DNA of 64,000 nt. Origin: Dyella monticola. GTDB taxonomy: Bacteria; Pseudomonadota; Gammaproteobacteria; Xanthomonadales; Rhodanobacteraceae. This document shows positions 1 to 9,127 of this stretch, in pieces. Both the position numbers and the translations under genes were made by a program. The notes beneath the pieces were generated by a model. That model did not search any database. It saw nothing but the letters and a program-made list of their open reading frames with translations, and was not told the origin of the DNA. The stretch covers positions 186,001 to 250,000 of the forward strand of contig NZ_QRBE01000001.1 of the NCBI RefSeq assembly GCF_003363155.1. The letters are read 5' to 3'. Numbering within the stretch: position 1 is the stretch's first letter; every line of letters starts with the position of its first letter.

Positions 1-63
1 CAAACTTCCAATTACCATGTTAAAAGGGTCCCGCGGGTGGGGCTAAGGGGTTAAGGGACGGGG
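1..63 (+). other. upstream segment at left edge
   Basis: No gene can be assigned here. The last bases carry a purine-rich stretch (AAGGGACGGGG) directly before the ATG at 64, which serves as a plausible ribosome binding site for the acyltransferase. Any promoter further upstream lies outside the window. Confidence 0.4.
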
Positions 64-2067
64 ATGAGCGTCCAATGTGATGACTACCGCCTTGGCTACC
101 GAGGCGATATCGAAGGGCTTCGAGCGCTGGCCATTCTCCTGGTTATCGGCGCTCACGCGGCTGTCCCTGGCTTTTCTGGTGGCTTCGTCGGGGTCGACGC
201 GTTTTTCGTCCTATCTGGCTTCCTGATCACGGGACTGCTGATTCAGGAATTTACGAAAACCGGAAGCCTGAGTTTTACAAGCTTCTATATTCGTCGTCTG
301 CGAAGGTTGCTTCCGGCATTGATAGCCATGCTGCTGGTGTGCAGCGCTCTGGCGGCGTTGGTATTGGTTCCCAATACACAAATATCCCAAGCGATGTCTG
401 GCCTGAGTGCCACGGCCTGGCTAAGCAATGTGCACTTCGCGTTCCAGAAAGCGGACTATTTTTCCCCCGGAACAGAAACCAACATTTATCTCCATACCTG
501 GTCGCTGGGCGTGGAAGAGCAGTTTTACCTGGTTTGGCCGGTGTTGATTTATGTCGTTTTGCGTAAATCGGCCGGGGAGGGATTAGAGCGATTGCGTGGA
601 TGGATGCTGGCGGTGGCGGTGCTCAGCTTGACGGCTTGCATCGTGGCTACCTATGGCTATCCCCAGCTTGCGTTTTACATGATGCCTTTGCGTGCTTGGC
701 AATTTTCGATGGGAGCGCTCGTGTGGCTGGAATTTCGCGAACGATCTGGCTGGCTGTTTGCGCGGATCGCTAGCGCCGGAGTAAGCGCCACACTCGGGTG
801 GCTTGGATTGTTGATGATTCTGGGGTCCGGGTGTCTGCTGAACGCAAATAAGCCGTACCCAGGTTTCTATGCTGTGATTCCAACAGCAGGGGCTGCGCTT
901 GTGCTTGCCACGGGAAGCATTGGGCAGGCAGGCGGCGCGCAACGCTTGCTTTCCGTTTCGCCTCTGCAATCGATTGGCCGGATTTCTTATTCCTGGTATT
1001 TGTGGCATTGGCCAATGCTCTTGTTGGGCTATGCATTGGTTGGCTCCCATGCGCCTGTCTGCCGTATCGCTTGCATTGCGGCCTCCCTCATTCTGGCTAT
1101 TGTTTCCTATCGGTTTGTAGAGTCACCGATTCGCAAACAACGCTGGTGGATGATCCATCAGCGCTTTGCGTTTTATACCGCTCTATCCGTCATGCTCCTG
1201 AGCGCAGTGACGATGCTGCATTGGTATGCGAGCGCCGTTGCGGCCAGCCACAGTCCTGGGCAGCAGCGCATTGCGGCCTCGCATGGCGATGCGCCTGTCA
1301 TTTATGCGATGGGATGTGACGATTGGTACAGGAGCGCCACAGTCAGGCCTTGCGTGTTTGGCGACGCCCACGCGACGCATACGGCGGTACTTCTCGGCGA
1401 CAGTATTGCGGGACAGTGGTTTCCTGCTGTCTGGAGGGTGTTCGATCGGCCCGACTGGCGATTGGTGGTATTTACCAAATCCTCTTGTCCGATGGCGGAT
1501 CAATCCTTTTTTTATGCGCGAATAGGGCGTGTTTACAGAGAATGCGATACATGGCGAAAAGCGGTGGTGCAACGCATCGTCCAGATGCGACCGGACGTCG
1601 TTTTGATGAGTTCGGTGGTCAATTCTGCTGTCGACGAAAATCAATGGGCGAATAGTTCCAGGCGCATCATCCAGCCGCTTAGCGAGGCGGCTGACGCGGT
1701 CTACGTGCTGCGCGCTACGCCTCATCTACCGTTCGACGGACCGGATTGTCTGGCAGGGCAATCCACATTGCCACGATGGTTGTTGCGCGGCAGGCCATGT
1801 GCCTCATCAGCGAAGGATGAACATGCTGATACGGTTTATACCTCGCTTGAGGAGGCTTCAAAAGGTCTCAAGAACGTGCACCTTTTGGATATGAATGACG
1901 ACATTTGCCCGAACGAGCTTTGCGCCGCCGAGTTGAATGGGACCATTGTTTTCCGAGATTCGCAACATATGACAGCCACCTTTGCGGCATCCCTTGCGCC
2001 GGTGCTCATTACGCAGTTGCAGATAAGTGCAGAACCTTATCCAGCAAAGGCCAGCCTAGGGAAGTGA
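64..2067 (+). CDS. OafA/YrhL-type membrane acyltransferase with C-terminal SGNH domain
   Basis: The protein (667 aa) should O-acylate a cell-surface glycan such as O-antigen, exopolysaccharide or peptidoglycan. Residues about 10-370 form the multi-span acyltransferase-3 domain, opening with the typical GLRALAILLVIGAHA and carrying HTWSLGVEEQFYL near residue 143. Residues about 400-660 form an SGNH-hydrolase-like periplasmic domain with GDS at 445-447 and the partner DSQH at 632-635, so both catalytic blocks look intact. The 3' end overlaps the convergent DUF4105 gene by 12 bp. The natural substrate cannot be read from the sequence. The nearby FkbM methyltransferase suggests a glycan-decoration locus, which is inference. 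Confidence 0.9.
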   Translation: MSVQCDDYRLGYRGDIEGLRALAILLVIGAHAAVPGFSGGFVGVDAFFVLSGFLITGLLIQEFTKTGSLSFTSFYIRRLRRLLPALIAMLLVCSALAALVLVPNTQISQAMSGLSATAWLSNVHFAFQKADYFSPGTETNIYLHTWSLGVEEQFYLVWPVLIYVVLRKSAGEGLERLRGWMLAVAVLSLTACIVATYGYPQLAFYMMPLRAWQFSMGALVWLEFRERSGWLFARIASAGVSATLGWLGLLMILGSGCLLNANKPYPGFYAVIPTAGAALVLATGSIGQAGGAQRLLSVSPLQSIGRISYSWYLWHWPMLLLGYALVGSHAPVCRIACIAASLILAIVSYRFVESPIRKQRWWMIHQRFAFYTALSVMLLSAVTMLHWYASAVAASHSPGQQRIAASHGDAPVIYAMGCDDWYRSATVRPCVFGDAHATHTAVLLGDSIAGQWFPAVWRVFDRPDWRLVVFTKSSCPMADQSFFYARIGRVYRECDTWRKAVVQRIVQMRPDVVLMSSVVNSAVDENQWANSSRRIIQPLSEAADAVYVLRATPHLPFDGPDCLAGQSTLPRWLLRGRPCASSAKDEHADTVYTSLEEASKGLKNVHLLDMNDDICPNELCAAELNGTIVFRDSQHMTATFAASLAPVLITQLQISAEPYPAKASLGK

Positions 2068-3288
2068 TGCTGCACTTATAGACTCGGTTTGCCGTAACGC
2101 CCACGCCAGCGCCAACCAGCAAGGTAACGCGAACAGTATCCACGGTTGGGTCTGTTGTGTGACACCAGGCAATACATGCATGAGCAGTGCGATCAGTATG
2201 GCTATCAGCTGCAGTAGCAGAACGATGTTGCTCAGGCGCGTGGGAGCGACATGACGCGAACGCCAAACCGAGCGCAGTAGCAAGAACGCAAGCGGGTTGA
2301 AGAGCAGCAGGTTGGCGTTGGCCCATGCAGAGTGATGAGTCGTGAGCGTCCAGAGCATCAGCATCGCCACGCCGGCGAGGCCTGCCAGCAGCAGGAACAG
2401 GCTGCCGAGTAATGCATAGACGAGTGGCGCGTAGCGTCGTGCTGCAATGAGCAAGGCTGCGAACACCAGGCCGGCGATGCCGAGCGGGATGCGCAAATCC
2501 GGTGGTGTGACGGGTGGTACGGAGAGCCGATTGGGCGAGAGCAGGGTTTCGTTTTGCACGAGTGGCTGGGTGCCGCCATGACCATCGGAAAGGGTGATGC
2601 CGCTGATATTTTTCTGCAGCTCATCGGGCAGGAAGCTTTCCTGCCAGGCGTTGAGCGGTTGATCGGCGTAGGGTCCCAGGCCGAGGTCGAGGATCAGCAT
2701 CAGCCAAGGCTGTGCACTCATTAAGCGGATGGTTTGTTGGCGGTAGGTCATGCCGCCGGGGAGCTTTGTGAGCTGTGCCTTAATGACGCCACCTAGCGCG
2801 CGATCGAGTGCATCGCGCACGCGAGTGGTGCAGTTGTCGACGTAGTAGTCATAGTTGTAGACGGCGTTTTCCGGGCGCAGGTTCCAGAACAGGAAATCGC
2901 GCAATGCGGCAGCCTGTTGCGGGGTGAGCGCTAAGCGCTGCTTGGTGATGGAGCGGCCGGCTTGGACGTAGAAATTTTCTTCATCAGTGGTGGGCTCGGC
3001 ATCGATGAGGTAATGCATCCGGCCGCGGGCGAAGTTGAAGATGAAGTTTTTTTCGTCGAAGTTGAAGACGCCGTAATTGAAGTTGACTTCTTCGCCGCTG
3101 GCGGTGTCGCGCAGTTCGATGGCGTCGTGGCCGAAGCGTTCCCAATAGATATCGCCGGGACCGTAGGTGATGAGGGATATCTCCAGATTCTCTCCTGCAG
3201 TATCGGCGACACCCGCCATGGTAGAAGTCGCAGCGCTACATAGCAGCACAAGGAGAAAAAAAAGAATAGTGCGTCTGGTCTGATTCAT
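2056..3288 (-). CDS. DUF4105 (Lnb N-terminal-like) membrane protein
   Basis: This 410-residue protein starts MNQTRRTILFFLLVLLCSAA, a clear signal peptide, so I place the start at 3288 rather than at an ATG 39 codons upstream. Residues about 35-230 match the DUF4105 periplasmic domain, a papain/NlpC-like fold, with FGHDAIEL and DNCTTRVRD supplying the His and Cys expected for such a fold. About four hydrophobic helices fill the C-terminal third. The biochemical role of the family is not settled; cleavage or acyl transfer in the envelope is a guess. It lies 61 bp downstream of the FkbM gene on the same strand. Confidence 0.8.
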   Translation of the reverse strand: MNQTRRTILFFLLVLLCSAATSTMAGVADTAGENLEISLITYGPGDIYWERFGHDAIELRDTASGEEVNFNYGVFNFDEKNFIFNFARGRMHYLIDAEPTTDEENFYVQAGRSITKQRLALTPQQAAALRDFLFWNLRPENAVYNYDYYVDNCTTRVRDALDRALGGVIKAQLTKLPGGMTYRQQTIRLMSAQPWLMLILDLGLGPYADQPLNAWQESFLPDELQKNISGITLSDGHGGTQPLVQNETLLSPNRLSVPPVTPPDLRIPLGIAGLVFAALLIAARRYAPLVYALLGSLFLLLAGLAGVAMLMLWTLTTHHSAWANANLLLFNPLAFLLLRSVWRSRHVAPTRLSNIVLLLQLIAILIALLMHVLPGVTQQTQPWILFALPCWLALAWALRQTESISAASLP

Positions 3289-3349
3289 GGTCGCTTGAGC
3301 ATGGTCGTATAATTCGCGACATCTGTCACTCATTATCTGGCTTAAGAAG

Positions 3350-4081
3350 TTAGATCCAGAGTCGGAGAGGTATTTTTTGAGATCGATAGTGCTTCGTAAT
3401 TTCAATTTCCATATTCTTATATTTTTGTCTGTTGGGCTCGACCATGTACTGAGAATGAAATTCGACGTATATCGCGCTCAAGCAATCCGCCGCTCCCTTT
3501 TCCATAAGGTCCGGCAATATCTCGTACTCTGCTCCTTCCACATCAAGTTTCATGACGATGACAGCATATTGGCGAGCTTTAGCGAGAATTAGGTTCGCTA
3601 GTGAAAATTTAGGGACGGTAATTGCCTGTTCGACATTTGGCGCGTAAAAAGCGCTGTTATGGTCTTTCAAAATGGATGCGCCATCGGATTTGTTGCCGCG
3701 TTGATCTTCGACAAGTCCGAAGAGTTGACAGGTGCCTTCTTCAGTTGCCGCGGCGGCCATTATCAGTTCAATATGGCTATTATCCACAGACATTATCTGC
3801 CTTAACGTGACTTCGCAGTGGGGATTTGGTTCGATAAGGATATAATCGAATTTATCAGGTGGAAAAAATTGCTTGAAAGTTGAGAAGCCCTGTCCAAGAT
3901 TTGAGCCGCAATCGAGAAATAGTCCCCGTGAGGGGCCTACATTGGATTTCAATGTGGCGCCGTCCTTGCGGGCAGCTTGTAAAGCAAAGTATTTGCGTAC
4001 TTTTGCTAACACTAGACGATCAATAAGAGCTGGCAATCCTTCACGTCGGAGGGCTTTAAGCGCGTTTCGTGCTCGACTCAT
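3350..4081 (-). CDS. FkbM family SAM-dependent methyltransferase
   Basis: The 243-aa protein carries a Rossmann motif I (LFLDCGSNLGQG, near residues 54-65) and the FkbM hallmark KLDVEGAEYEIL (about 177-188), both typical of small FkbM methyltransferases that O-methylate sugars or natural products. Catalytic context looks complete. The gene and its 5' flank are visibly richer in A+T than corC next door, with many AAA, ATT and TAT codons, which suggests later acquisition. The substrate is unknown. Position beside an O-acyltransferase and an envelope DUF4105 protein makes a surface glycan plausible. Confidence 0.8.
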   Translation of the reverse strand: MSRARNALKALRREGLPALIDRLVLAKVRKYFALQAARKDGATLKSNVGPSRGLFLDCGSNLGQGFSTFKQFFPPDKFDYILIEPNPHCEVTLRQIMSVDNSHIELIMAAAATEEGTCQLFGLVEDQRGNKSDGASILKDHNSAFYAPNVEQAITVPKFSLANLILAKARQYAVIVMKLDVEGAEYEILPDLMEKGAADCLSAIYVEFHSQYMVEPNRQKYKNMEIEITKHYRSQKIPLRLWI

Positions 4082-4191
4082 TTTTCCACCTCACCGTAAT
4101 TGCTAACTGCCGCAACTGTCTTCGCCGCAGGTCCACTATGCGGGGTAAACGCAGCCTAATTGCGCATTGCTATTCGAATTTCATGGTTGTG

Positions 4192-5031
4192 CTACTGCCG
4201 CACTACGCGAAATTGCTGCACGCGACGATCATCCGCCTGCGTCACGCGGAACTCGAAGTGGCCGATGGCGATGATTTCGCCGACTTCGGGCAGGTGGCCG
4301 AACTCCGCAGTAGCCATACCGCCGACGGTGTCGAATTCTTCGTCGGAGAAGGCGGCGCCGATCTCTTCGTTGAAGTCGGCAATGGGCGTGAGGGCGTCGA
4401 CGATCCACTCGCCGTCGGCCTGGGCGCGCACGAGGTTGAGGTCTTCCTCGTCATCGTGTTCGTCATCGATTTCGCCGACGATTTCCTCCAGCACGTCCTC
4501 GATGGTGACGAGGCCGGCAACGCCGCCGTATTCGTCCACTACCAAGGCCATGTGATTGCGGCTGCGACGAAATTCGGCCAGCAGCACGTTCAGGCGCATC
4601 GATTCGGGAATCAGCACGGCGGGCCGCAAGATCGCGCGCACGTCGAAACCGCTGCCGTCGCCGACGTACTTGAGCAGGTCCTTGGCGAGCAGGATGCCCA
4701 GGATGTCGTCCTTGTCTTCGCCGTGCACGGGGAAGCGGGAATGGCCCGATTCGACCACGGCGGCAAGGATGTCCGGGAGCGGCGAATCCACGTCGATCAT
4801 CACGATCTGTACGCGGGGCACCATCACGTCGTCGACGTTGAGCTCGGTGACTCGCAGCGCGCCTTCCAGCATGGGAAGGGTGTCTGCGCTAAGCAGGCCA
4901 TTGGCCTGGGCGGTTCGCAACTCGTCGATCAGTTCTTCGCGGTTGCGTGGTTCGCCGGAAAACAGATGGCCCAGTCGATCCCACCATTTTCGGTGGACCG
5001 GGCCGCTGGTACTGCCAGGGTCCTCGTTCAT
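4192..5031 (-). CDS. corC: CorC/YbeX family CBS-domain protein
   Basis: This 279-aa soluble CorC has paired CBS motifs (about residues 60-185, beginning [15 protein letters not shown]) and the C-terminal CorC_HlyC domain (about 195-275, with [13 protein letters not shown]). Proteins of this group are linked to Mg2+/Co2+ efflux and, through the conserved ybeZ-ybeY-ybeX operon, to ribosome metabolism. It lacks the DUF21 membrane domain of the larger homologues. It follows ybeY on the same strand after a gap of about 206 bp that holds a palindromic repeat. The apolipoprotein acyltransferase gene lnt, which follows corC in E. coli, is absent here. Confidence 0.9.
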   Translation of the reverse strand: MNEDPGSTSGPVHRKWWDRLGHLFSGEPRNREELIDELRTAQANGLLSADTLPMLEGALRVTELNVDDVMVPRVQIVMIDVDSPLPDILAAVVESGHSRFPVHGEDKDDILGILLAKDLLKYVGDGSGFDVRAILRPAVLIPESMRLNVLLAEFRRSRNHMALVVDEYGGVAGLVTIEDVLEEIVGEIDDEHDDEEDLNLVRAQADGEWIVDALTPIADFNEEIGAAFSDEEFDTVGGMATAEFGHLPEVGEIIAIGHFEFRVTQADDRRVQQFRVVRQ

Positions 5032-5157
5032 TACTCTTGAAAAGACAGCCCACGGTGGGCGGGAAAATCAGTTTAGCGGAAAAACCGTGACAATTCAGAG
5101 CTTAGGGAAAGTGGGCTGCCGCACGAAATCGCGCTACGGAAGCCGCGGCTGCGAATG

Positions 5158-5232
5158 CCCGTCGTCCCGGGCGAACCCAGCGGCTTACAGCGGAACGTCA
5201 CTGGGCCCCGACTTTCGCCGGGGCGACGAGCT
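5158..5232. repeat. family B intergenic palindrome, long form
   Basis: Between ybeY and corC the sequence reads GTCGTCCCGGGCGAACCCAG, then a spacer, then CTGGGCCCCGACTTTCGCCG and GGGCGACGAG. Outer arms (GTCGTCCC against GGGCGAC) and inner arms (CCCAG against CTGGG) are both inverted. The right half is close to the palindromes at 44297 and 50843, so I treat it as the long version of a dispersed element. Confidence 0.6.
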
Positions 5233-5237
5233 ATGGG

Positions 5238-5705
5238 TCAAGCCTGATAGGGATCGGCAATGCCCAAACCCTTGAGGATGCGCGTCTCCAGCACCTCCAT
5301 CCGCACGGCCTCGGCTTCGACGATGTGGTCGTAGCCCAGCAGGTGCAGCACGCCGTGCACGGTAAGGTGGGCCCAATGATGGGTGGCCTCCTTGCCCTGC
5401 TCGGAGGCTTCGCGGCGCACCACCGGCGCGCAGATGGCGATGTCGCCAAGCAGCGGCAGGCGCATGCCCGGTGGCAGCTCGGTGGGGAAGGAGAGCACGT
5501 TGGTGGCGTAATCCTTCCCGCGATAGGTGCGGTTGAGCGTACGGCCTTCACGCGTGCCTACGATGCGTATCGATAGCTCCGCTGGCCGGCGGTGGCGTGC
5601 ACCGGCCAGCGCGGCATTCACCCAGCGGCGGAAGCTCACGGGCGCGGGCAGGCCGGCGCGGGAGTGGCCATAGCTCAGATGTACGGTCGCCAGGGACTCG
5701 GTCAT
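5238..5705 (-). CDS. ybeY: endoribonuclease YbeY, rRNA maturation factor
   Basis: The 155-aa protein contains the zinc-binding H-x3-H-x5-H motif as H117, H121 and H127 ([11 protein letters not shown]), the signature of YbeY, a single-strand endoribonuclease needed for 16S rRNA 3' maturation and ribosome quality control. I use the ATG at 5705, which matches family length; the frame stays open upstream, but that part is antisense-like inside phoH. It starts 4 bp after the phoH stop, so the two genes are almost surely co-transcribed. Confidence 0.95.
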   Translation of the reverse strand: MTESLATVHLSYGHSRAGLPAPVSFRRWVNAALAGARHRRPAELSIRIVGTREGRTLNRTYRGKDYATNVLSFPTELPPGMRLPLLGDIAICAPVVRREASEQGKEATHHWAHLTVHGVLHLLGYDHIVEAEAVRMEVLETRILKGLGIADPYQA

Positions 5706-5709
5706 GCGC

Positions 5710-6729
5710 TCAGCTCCCGCGTCCTGGCTTGTTCGCGCTGCCCGCTTGCGGGTCCTCGTTCCCAGCTTCCTCGAACGCCTCGTAGGCGCGCACGATTTTG
5801 GCCACCAGAGGATGGCGCACCACGTCGCGCGAGGTGAAGAAGGTGAAGCTGATGCCATCCACGCCGCGCAACACTTCGACCGCGTGACGTAGACCGGAAC
5901 GCACGTGGCGGGGCAGGTCGATCTGGCTCACATCGCCGGTGATCACCGCCACCGAGCCAAAGCCGATGCGCGTGAGGAACATCTTCATCTGCTCGACGGT
6001 GGTGTTCTGCGCTTCATCCAGGATCACATACGAATCGTTGAGCGTGCGGCCGCGCATATACGCAAGTGGTGCAATCTCGATCACGTTGCGTTCGATCAGC
6101 TTGGCGACTTTCTCGAAGCCGAGCATCTCGTACAGCGCGTCGTACAGCGGGCGCAAATACGGATCGACTTTTTGCGACAGATCGCCAGGTAGAAAGCCCA
6201 GCTTTTCGCCTGCTTCCACCGCCGGGCGTACCAGCAAAATGCGCTGCACGCGGTTGGCTTCCAGCGCTTCTACCGCACTGGCGACGGCAAGATAGGTTTT
6301 GCCGGTGCCGGCAGGGCCAACGCCGAAGTTGATGTCGTGGGTGGTGATCGCATGCAGGTAGCGCGCCTGATTCGGTCCGCGGCCCTTGATCACGCCGCGC
6401 TTGACCTTGATCATCACTTCTTGCGCGCTTTCGGCTGCTTCTTCGGTGATGGCGTCGATGCCCGATTCACCCAGGTGCAGGTTGATCTTTGCGCCGGTGA
6501 GCGATTCGTTTTCGGTGGCCGCGTAAAGCGCACGCAGCACTTTTTCGCTGGCGCGCGCGGCGGCTTCTTCACCGATCACCTGAAACAGATTGCCGCGGTG
6601 ATCGATCTCCACGCCCAGGCGCAACTCCACCTGCCGCAGGTGTTCGTCGAACGGCCCGCACAGGTTGGCGAGCCGGGCGTTGTCTTCCGGATCGAGCGCA
6701 AAATCGCGTTGGTTCAAACCATTGTTCAT
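5710..6729 (-). CDS. phoH: PhoH-family ATPase (YbeZ)
   Basis: This 339-aa protein has Walker A GPAGTGKT at 128-135 and Walker B VILDEAQN near residue 228, preceded by a KH-like N-terminal region. YbeZ/PhoH is a nucleotide-dependent putative RNA helicase that pairs with YbeY, and the two genes are adjacent here as in most proteobacteria. The start ATG at 6729 overlaps the stop of the upstream acetyltransferase by 4 bp (ATGA arrangement), which supports this start over an upstream in-frame one. Confidence 0.95.
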   Translation of the reverse strand: MNNGLNQRDFALDPEDNARLANLCGPFDEHLRQVELRLGVEIDHRGNLFQVIGEEAAARASEKVLRALYAATENESLTGAKINLHLGESGIDAITEEAAESAQEVMIKVKRGVIKGRGPNQARYLHAITTHDINFGVGPAGTGKTYLAVASAVEALEANRVQRILLVRPAVEAGEKLGFLPGDLSQKVDPYLRPLYDALYEMLGFEKVAKLIERNVIEIAPLAYMRGRTLNDSYVILDEAQNTTVEQMKMFLTRIGFGSVAVITGDVSQIDLPRHVRSGLRHAVEVLRGVDGISFTFFTSRDVVRHPLVAKIVRAYEAFEEAGNEDPQAGSANKPGRGS

Positions 6730-7235
6730 AGGTAACGATGCATCACGTAAATGTCGGTGGGCCCCAGTGTCGCGTGGCGAAACGCTCCCGGCACCTGTCC
6801 GACGATGGTGAAACCGTGGCGCTGCCACACACGCACCGCGGAATTATTGGTGGATACCACGAAGTTGAACTGCATGGCGGTGAAGCCGGCCTCGCGTGCC
6901 TGTTGCAGGGAATGCTCGCACAGGATGCCGGCGATGCCTTGCCCGCGTGCTGCGGGCGACACCATATAGCCTGCGTTGGCCACGTGATCACCTAACCCCG
7001 GTTGATTGGGGCGCAGCATGTAGCAACCAAGTATCTCGCCATTGCTTTCTGCGATAAAGCAGCGGGAAGGTGGCGTGGTCCACCACTCGCAGGCCTGTTC
7101 CATCGTGAGGTCGGGCGGGTAGCTGTAGGTGTCGCCTGGAGCGATGACTGCTTGAAAGAGGGGCCACAGACGATGGAATTCATCAGCGCGGATTTCCCGG
7201 ATCAATAGGTCAGCCGACGTTGCCGAAGCGCTCAT
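6726..7235 (-). CDS. GNAT family N-acetyltransferase
   Basis: The 169-aa protein shows the GNAT fold, with a Q/RxxGxG/A-type acetyl-CoA loop (AARGQGIAGILCEH, about residues 93-106) and a C-terminal NNSAVRVWQRHGF segment common in small-molecule or ribosomal-protein acetyltransferases. The substrate cannot be told. It sits between miaB and phoH, overlapping phoH by 4 bp, so it belongs to this operon even though E. coli has no counterpart at this place. A 115-bp gap separates it from miaB. Confidence 0.85.
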   Translation of the reverse strand: MSASATSADLLIREIRADEFHRLWPLFQAVIAPGDTYSYPPDLTMEQACEWWTTPPSRCFIAESNGEILGCYMLRPNQPGLGDHVANAGYMVSPAARGQGIAGILCEHSLQQAREAGFTAMQFNFVVSTNNSAVRVWQRHGFTIVGQVPGAFRHATLGPTDIYVMHRYL

Positions 7236-7350
7236 TGAGGGGTGTACCTGCTACGGCATTTCCCTTTGTCGTCGTTGCCACTTTCGCAGGAACGGCGACT
7301 AGGGATGCAGGCCTTGCGCAAGCTCGTGATACCAATGCGGTAACGGCCAA

Positions 7351-8694
7351 TCACGCCGCTTCACTGTCCATGCTTGCCACACGCCCGCGCAATGAATTGG
7401 TCATCGCTTCGGTAATGATCACATCCACGAATTGACCGATCAGCCGCGATGGCCCCGGGAAGTTCACGTAACGCATGTTTTCGGTGCGGCCGGTGAGTTC
7501 GTTGGGGTTCTTCTTGCTGGGCTTTTCCACCAGCACGCGCTGCGTGGTGCCGAGCATGGCATCGTTGATCTTGCGGGCGTTCTCATTGAGGACGGCCTGC
7601 AGGCGTGCCAGACGCTCGCTTTTCACCGCAGTCGGCGTGTCGTCGGCAAGATTTGCAGCCGGCGTGCCGGGGCGCGAGGAAAAGATGAAGGAGAAGCTCT
7701 GGTCAAAGCCGACGTCGTCGATCAACTTCATGGTCTTTTCGAAATCCGCATCCGTCTCGCCGGGGAAACCCACGATGAAATCGGAGGAGATGCAGATATC
7801 CGGACGCACCGCGCGCAGCTTGCGGATCTTTTGCTTGAACTCCAGCGCGGTGTAGCCGCGCTTCATCGCCGTCAGGATGCGATCGGAACCGGCCTGCACC
7901 GGCAGATGCAGGAAGTTGGCGAGCTTGGGTACGTTGGCGTAGGCCTCCACCAGCGAGTCGGAAAATTCCAGCGGGTGGGAGGTGGTAAAGCGGATGCGAC
8001 CGATGCTCTCGATCTGCGCGATGGCGTGGATCAAAACGGCCAAGTCCGCCGTGCCGCCATCATGCGTGGGCCCGCGATACGCGTTGACGTTCTGGCCCAG
8101 CAGAATGATTTCGCGCACGCCTTGCTCGGCGAGCTGCGCCACTTCCACGATCACATCGTCGAATGGACGGCTGATTTCCTCGCCGCGCGTGTACGGCACC
8201 ACGCAATAGGAGCAGTACTTGGAGCAGCCTTCCATGATCGAGACGAAAGCTGTCGGGCCCTCGGCGCGAGGTTCGGGCAGGCGGTCGAATTTTTCGATCT
8301 CGGGAAAGCTGATATCCACCTGCGGCTTGCCGGTGGCGCGCTTGGCCTCGATCAGCTCGGGCAGGCGATGCAGCGTTTGCGGGCCAAAGACCAGATCCAC
8401 GTACGGCGCGCGCTTGATGATCGCCTCGCCTTCCTGCGACGCCACGCAGCCGCCCACGCCGATCAGCACCGGCTTGCCGCCCTGTTTGTATTCCTTCCAC
8501 CGGCCGAGTTGGCTGAAGACTTTTTCCTGCGCCTTTTCGCGAATCGAGCAGGTGTTCACCAGGATCACGTCCGCTTCTGACTCGTCCTGCGTCAACTCCA
8601 GACCATGCGATGCCTTCAGCACGTCCGCCATTTTGGCCGAGTCGTACTCGTTCATCTGGCAGCCGTGGGTCTTGATGAAAAGCTTGCCGCTCAT
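7351..8694 (-). CDS. miaB: tRNA-2-methylthio-N6-dimethylallyladenosine synthase MiaB
   Basis: MiaB (447 aa) adds the methylthio group to i6A37 of tRNAs reading UNN codons. The auxiliary-cluster cysteines are C12, C49 and C83, and the radical-SAM CxxxCxxC motif is C157, C161 and C164 (CSKYCSYC). A C-terminal TRAM domain covers about residues 375-440. I chose the ATG at 8694 because the protein then begins [19 protein letters not shown], as in the family. It heads the leftward cluster with the GNAT gene, phoH, ybeY and corC. Confidence 0.97.
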   Translation of the reverse strand: MSGKLFIKTHGCQMNEYDSAKMADVLKASHGLELTQDESEADVILVNTCSIREKAQEKVFSQLGRWKEYKQGGKPVLIGVGGCVASQEGEAIIKRAPYVDLVFGPQTLHRLPELIEAKRATGKPQVDISFPEIEKFDRLPEPRAEGPTAFVSIMEGCSKYCSYCVVPYTRGEEISRPFDDVIVEVAQLAEQGVREIILLGQNVNAYRGPTHDGGTADLAVLIHAIAQIESIGRIRFTTSHPLEFSDSLVEAYANVPKLANFLHLPVQAGSDRILTAMKRGYTALEFKQKIRKLRAVRPDICISSDFIVGFPGETDADFEKTMKLIDDVGFDQSFSFIFSSRPGTPAANLADDTPTAVKSERLARLQAVLNENARKINDAMLGTTQRVLVEKPSKKNPNELTGRTENMRYVNFPGPSRLIGQFVDVIITEAMTNSLRGRVASMDSEAA

Positions 8695-8911
8695 GGCGTG
8701 GGGTACCGTGGAAATCGAAAGGTGGCGCGCCGCGTGCGCCGAACCGCGCATTTTACTAGCCAGGAGAGTCGGCCGCCACTGACGGGTGTAGCCGGATCAA
8801 GCACTTGCGTCGGGGTCGAAGGGGACGGCTACGCGCCGGCAGCGGGTTGGGTGCGCTGAGCCAGGGTGCCGAGCCATTTCCCCCACGCGTGATCGCGATG
8901 CATCAATGTGC

Positions 8912-8928
8912 TGCACTGCAGCGGTGCA
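8912..8928. promoter_or_regulatory. NtrC-like binding site
   Basis: The 17-bp dyad TGCACTGCAGCGGTGCA matches the established NtrC consensus TGCACC-N5-GGTGCA in all but one base. It lies about 97 bp upstream of the -24 element, a normal enhancer distance. The regulator itself is not encoded in the window. Confidence 0.65.
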
Positions 8929-9024
8929 AACCCCGCTTACTTAGCCCCCCGCTGGTGCGCTGACACATGCTCAATGAGGCTTCTTCATTGCCAAGCTCTT
9001 GTTGGGCATGGCTTTTTGCCCGTG

Positions 9025-9040
9025 GCACAAATGATGCACC
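9025..9040 (+). promoter_or_regulatory. sigma-54 (RpoN) -24/-12 promoter of the nitrate assimilation operon
   Basis: TGGCACAAATGATGCA fits the sigma-54 consensus TGGCACR-N4-TTGCA with the invariant GG and GC dinucleotides at correct spacing; one base (A for T) departs in the -12 box. Transcription would start near 9051, giving a leader of about 75 nt before the transporter start codon. Together with the NtrC-like site this points to nitrogen-limitation control. Confidence 0.7.
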
Positions 9041-9127
9041 GCATCACATAACAAGGCCTGCCGATTAGCCTCTTTGGGCGACGGACGGGCCGCCATGCAG
9101 GGCACGTCTTCAGCGCGGGGTTAGGGC

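Larger units (their letters stand above)
8695..9127. other. divergent regulatory region between miaB and the nitrate operon
   Basis: This 433-bp gap holds the miaB promoter side on the left and the control region of the nitrate operon on the right. I see an NtrC-like dyad at 8912-8928, a half-site TGGTGC near 8953, and a sigma-54 promoter at 9025-9040. A 24-codon leftward frame at 8829-8903 exists but has no convincing ribosome binding site. No terminator-antiterminator leader of the NasR or NasT type is evident before the first gene. Confidence 0.6.

Noticed and set aside
3308-3313. A perfect TATAAT on the + strand between the DUF4105 and FkbM genes
   Set aside because: It would drive transcription antisense into FkbM and has no matching -35; probably chance in an AT-rich gap.
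8829-8903. A 24-codon leftward frame (begins MHRDHAWGKW) next to the NtrC-like site
   Set aside because: The end looks protein-like, but there is no ribosome binding site and no known leader peptide of this kind.
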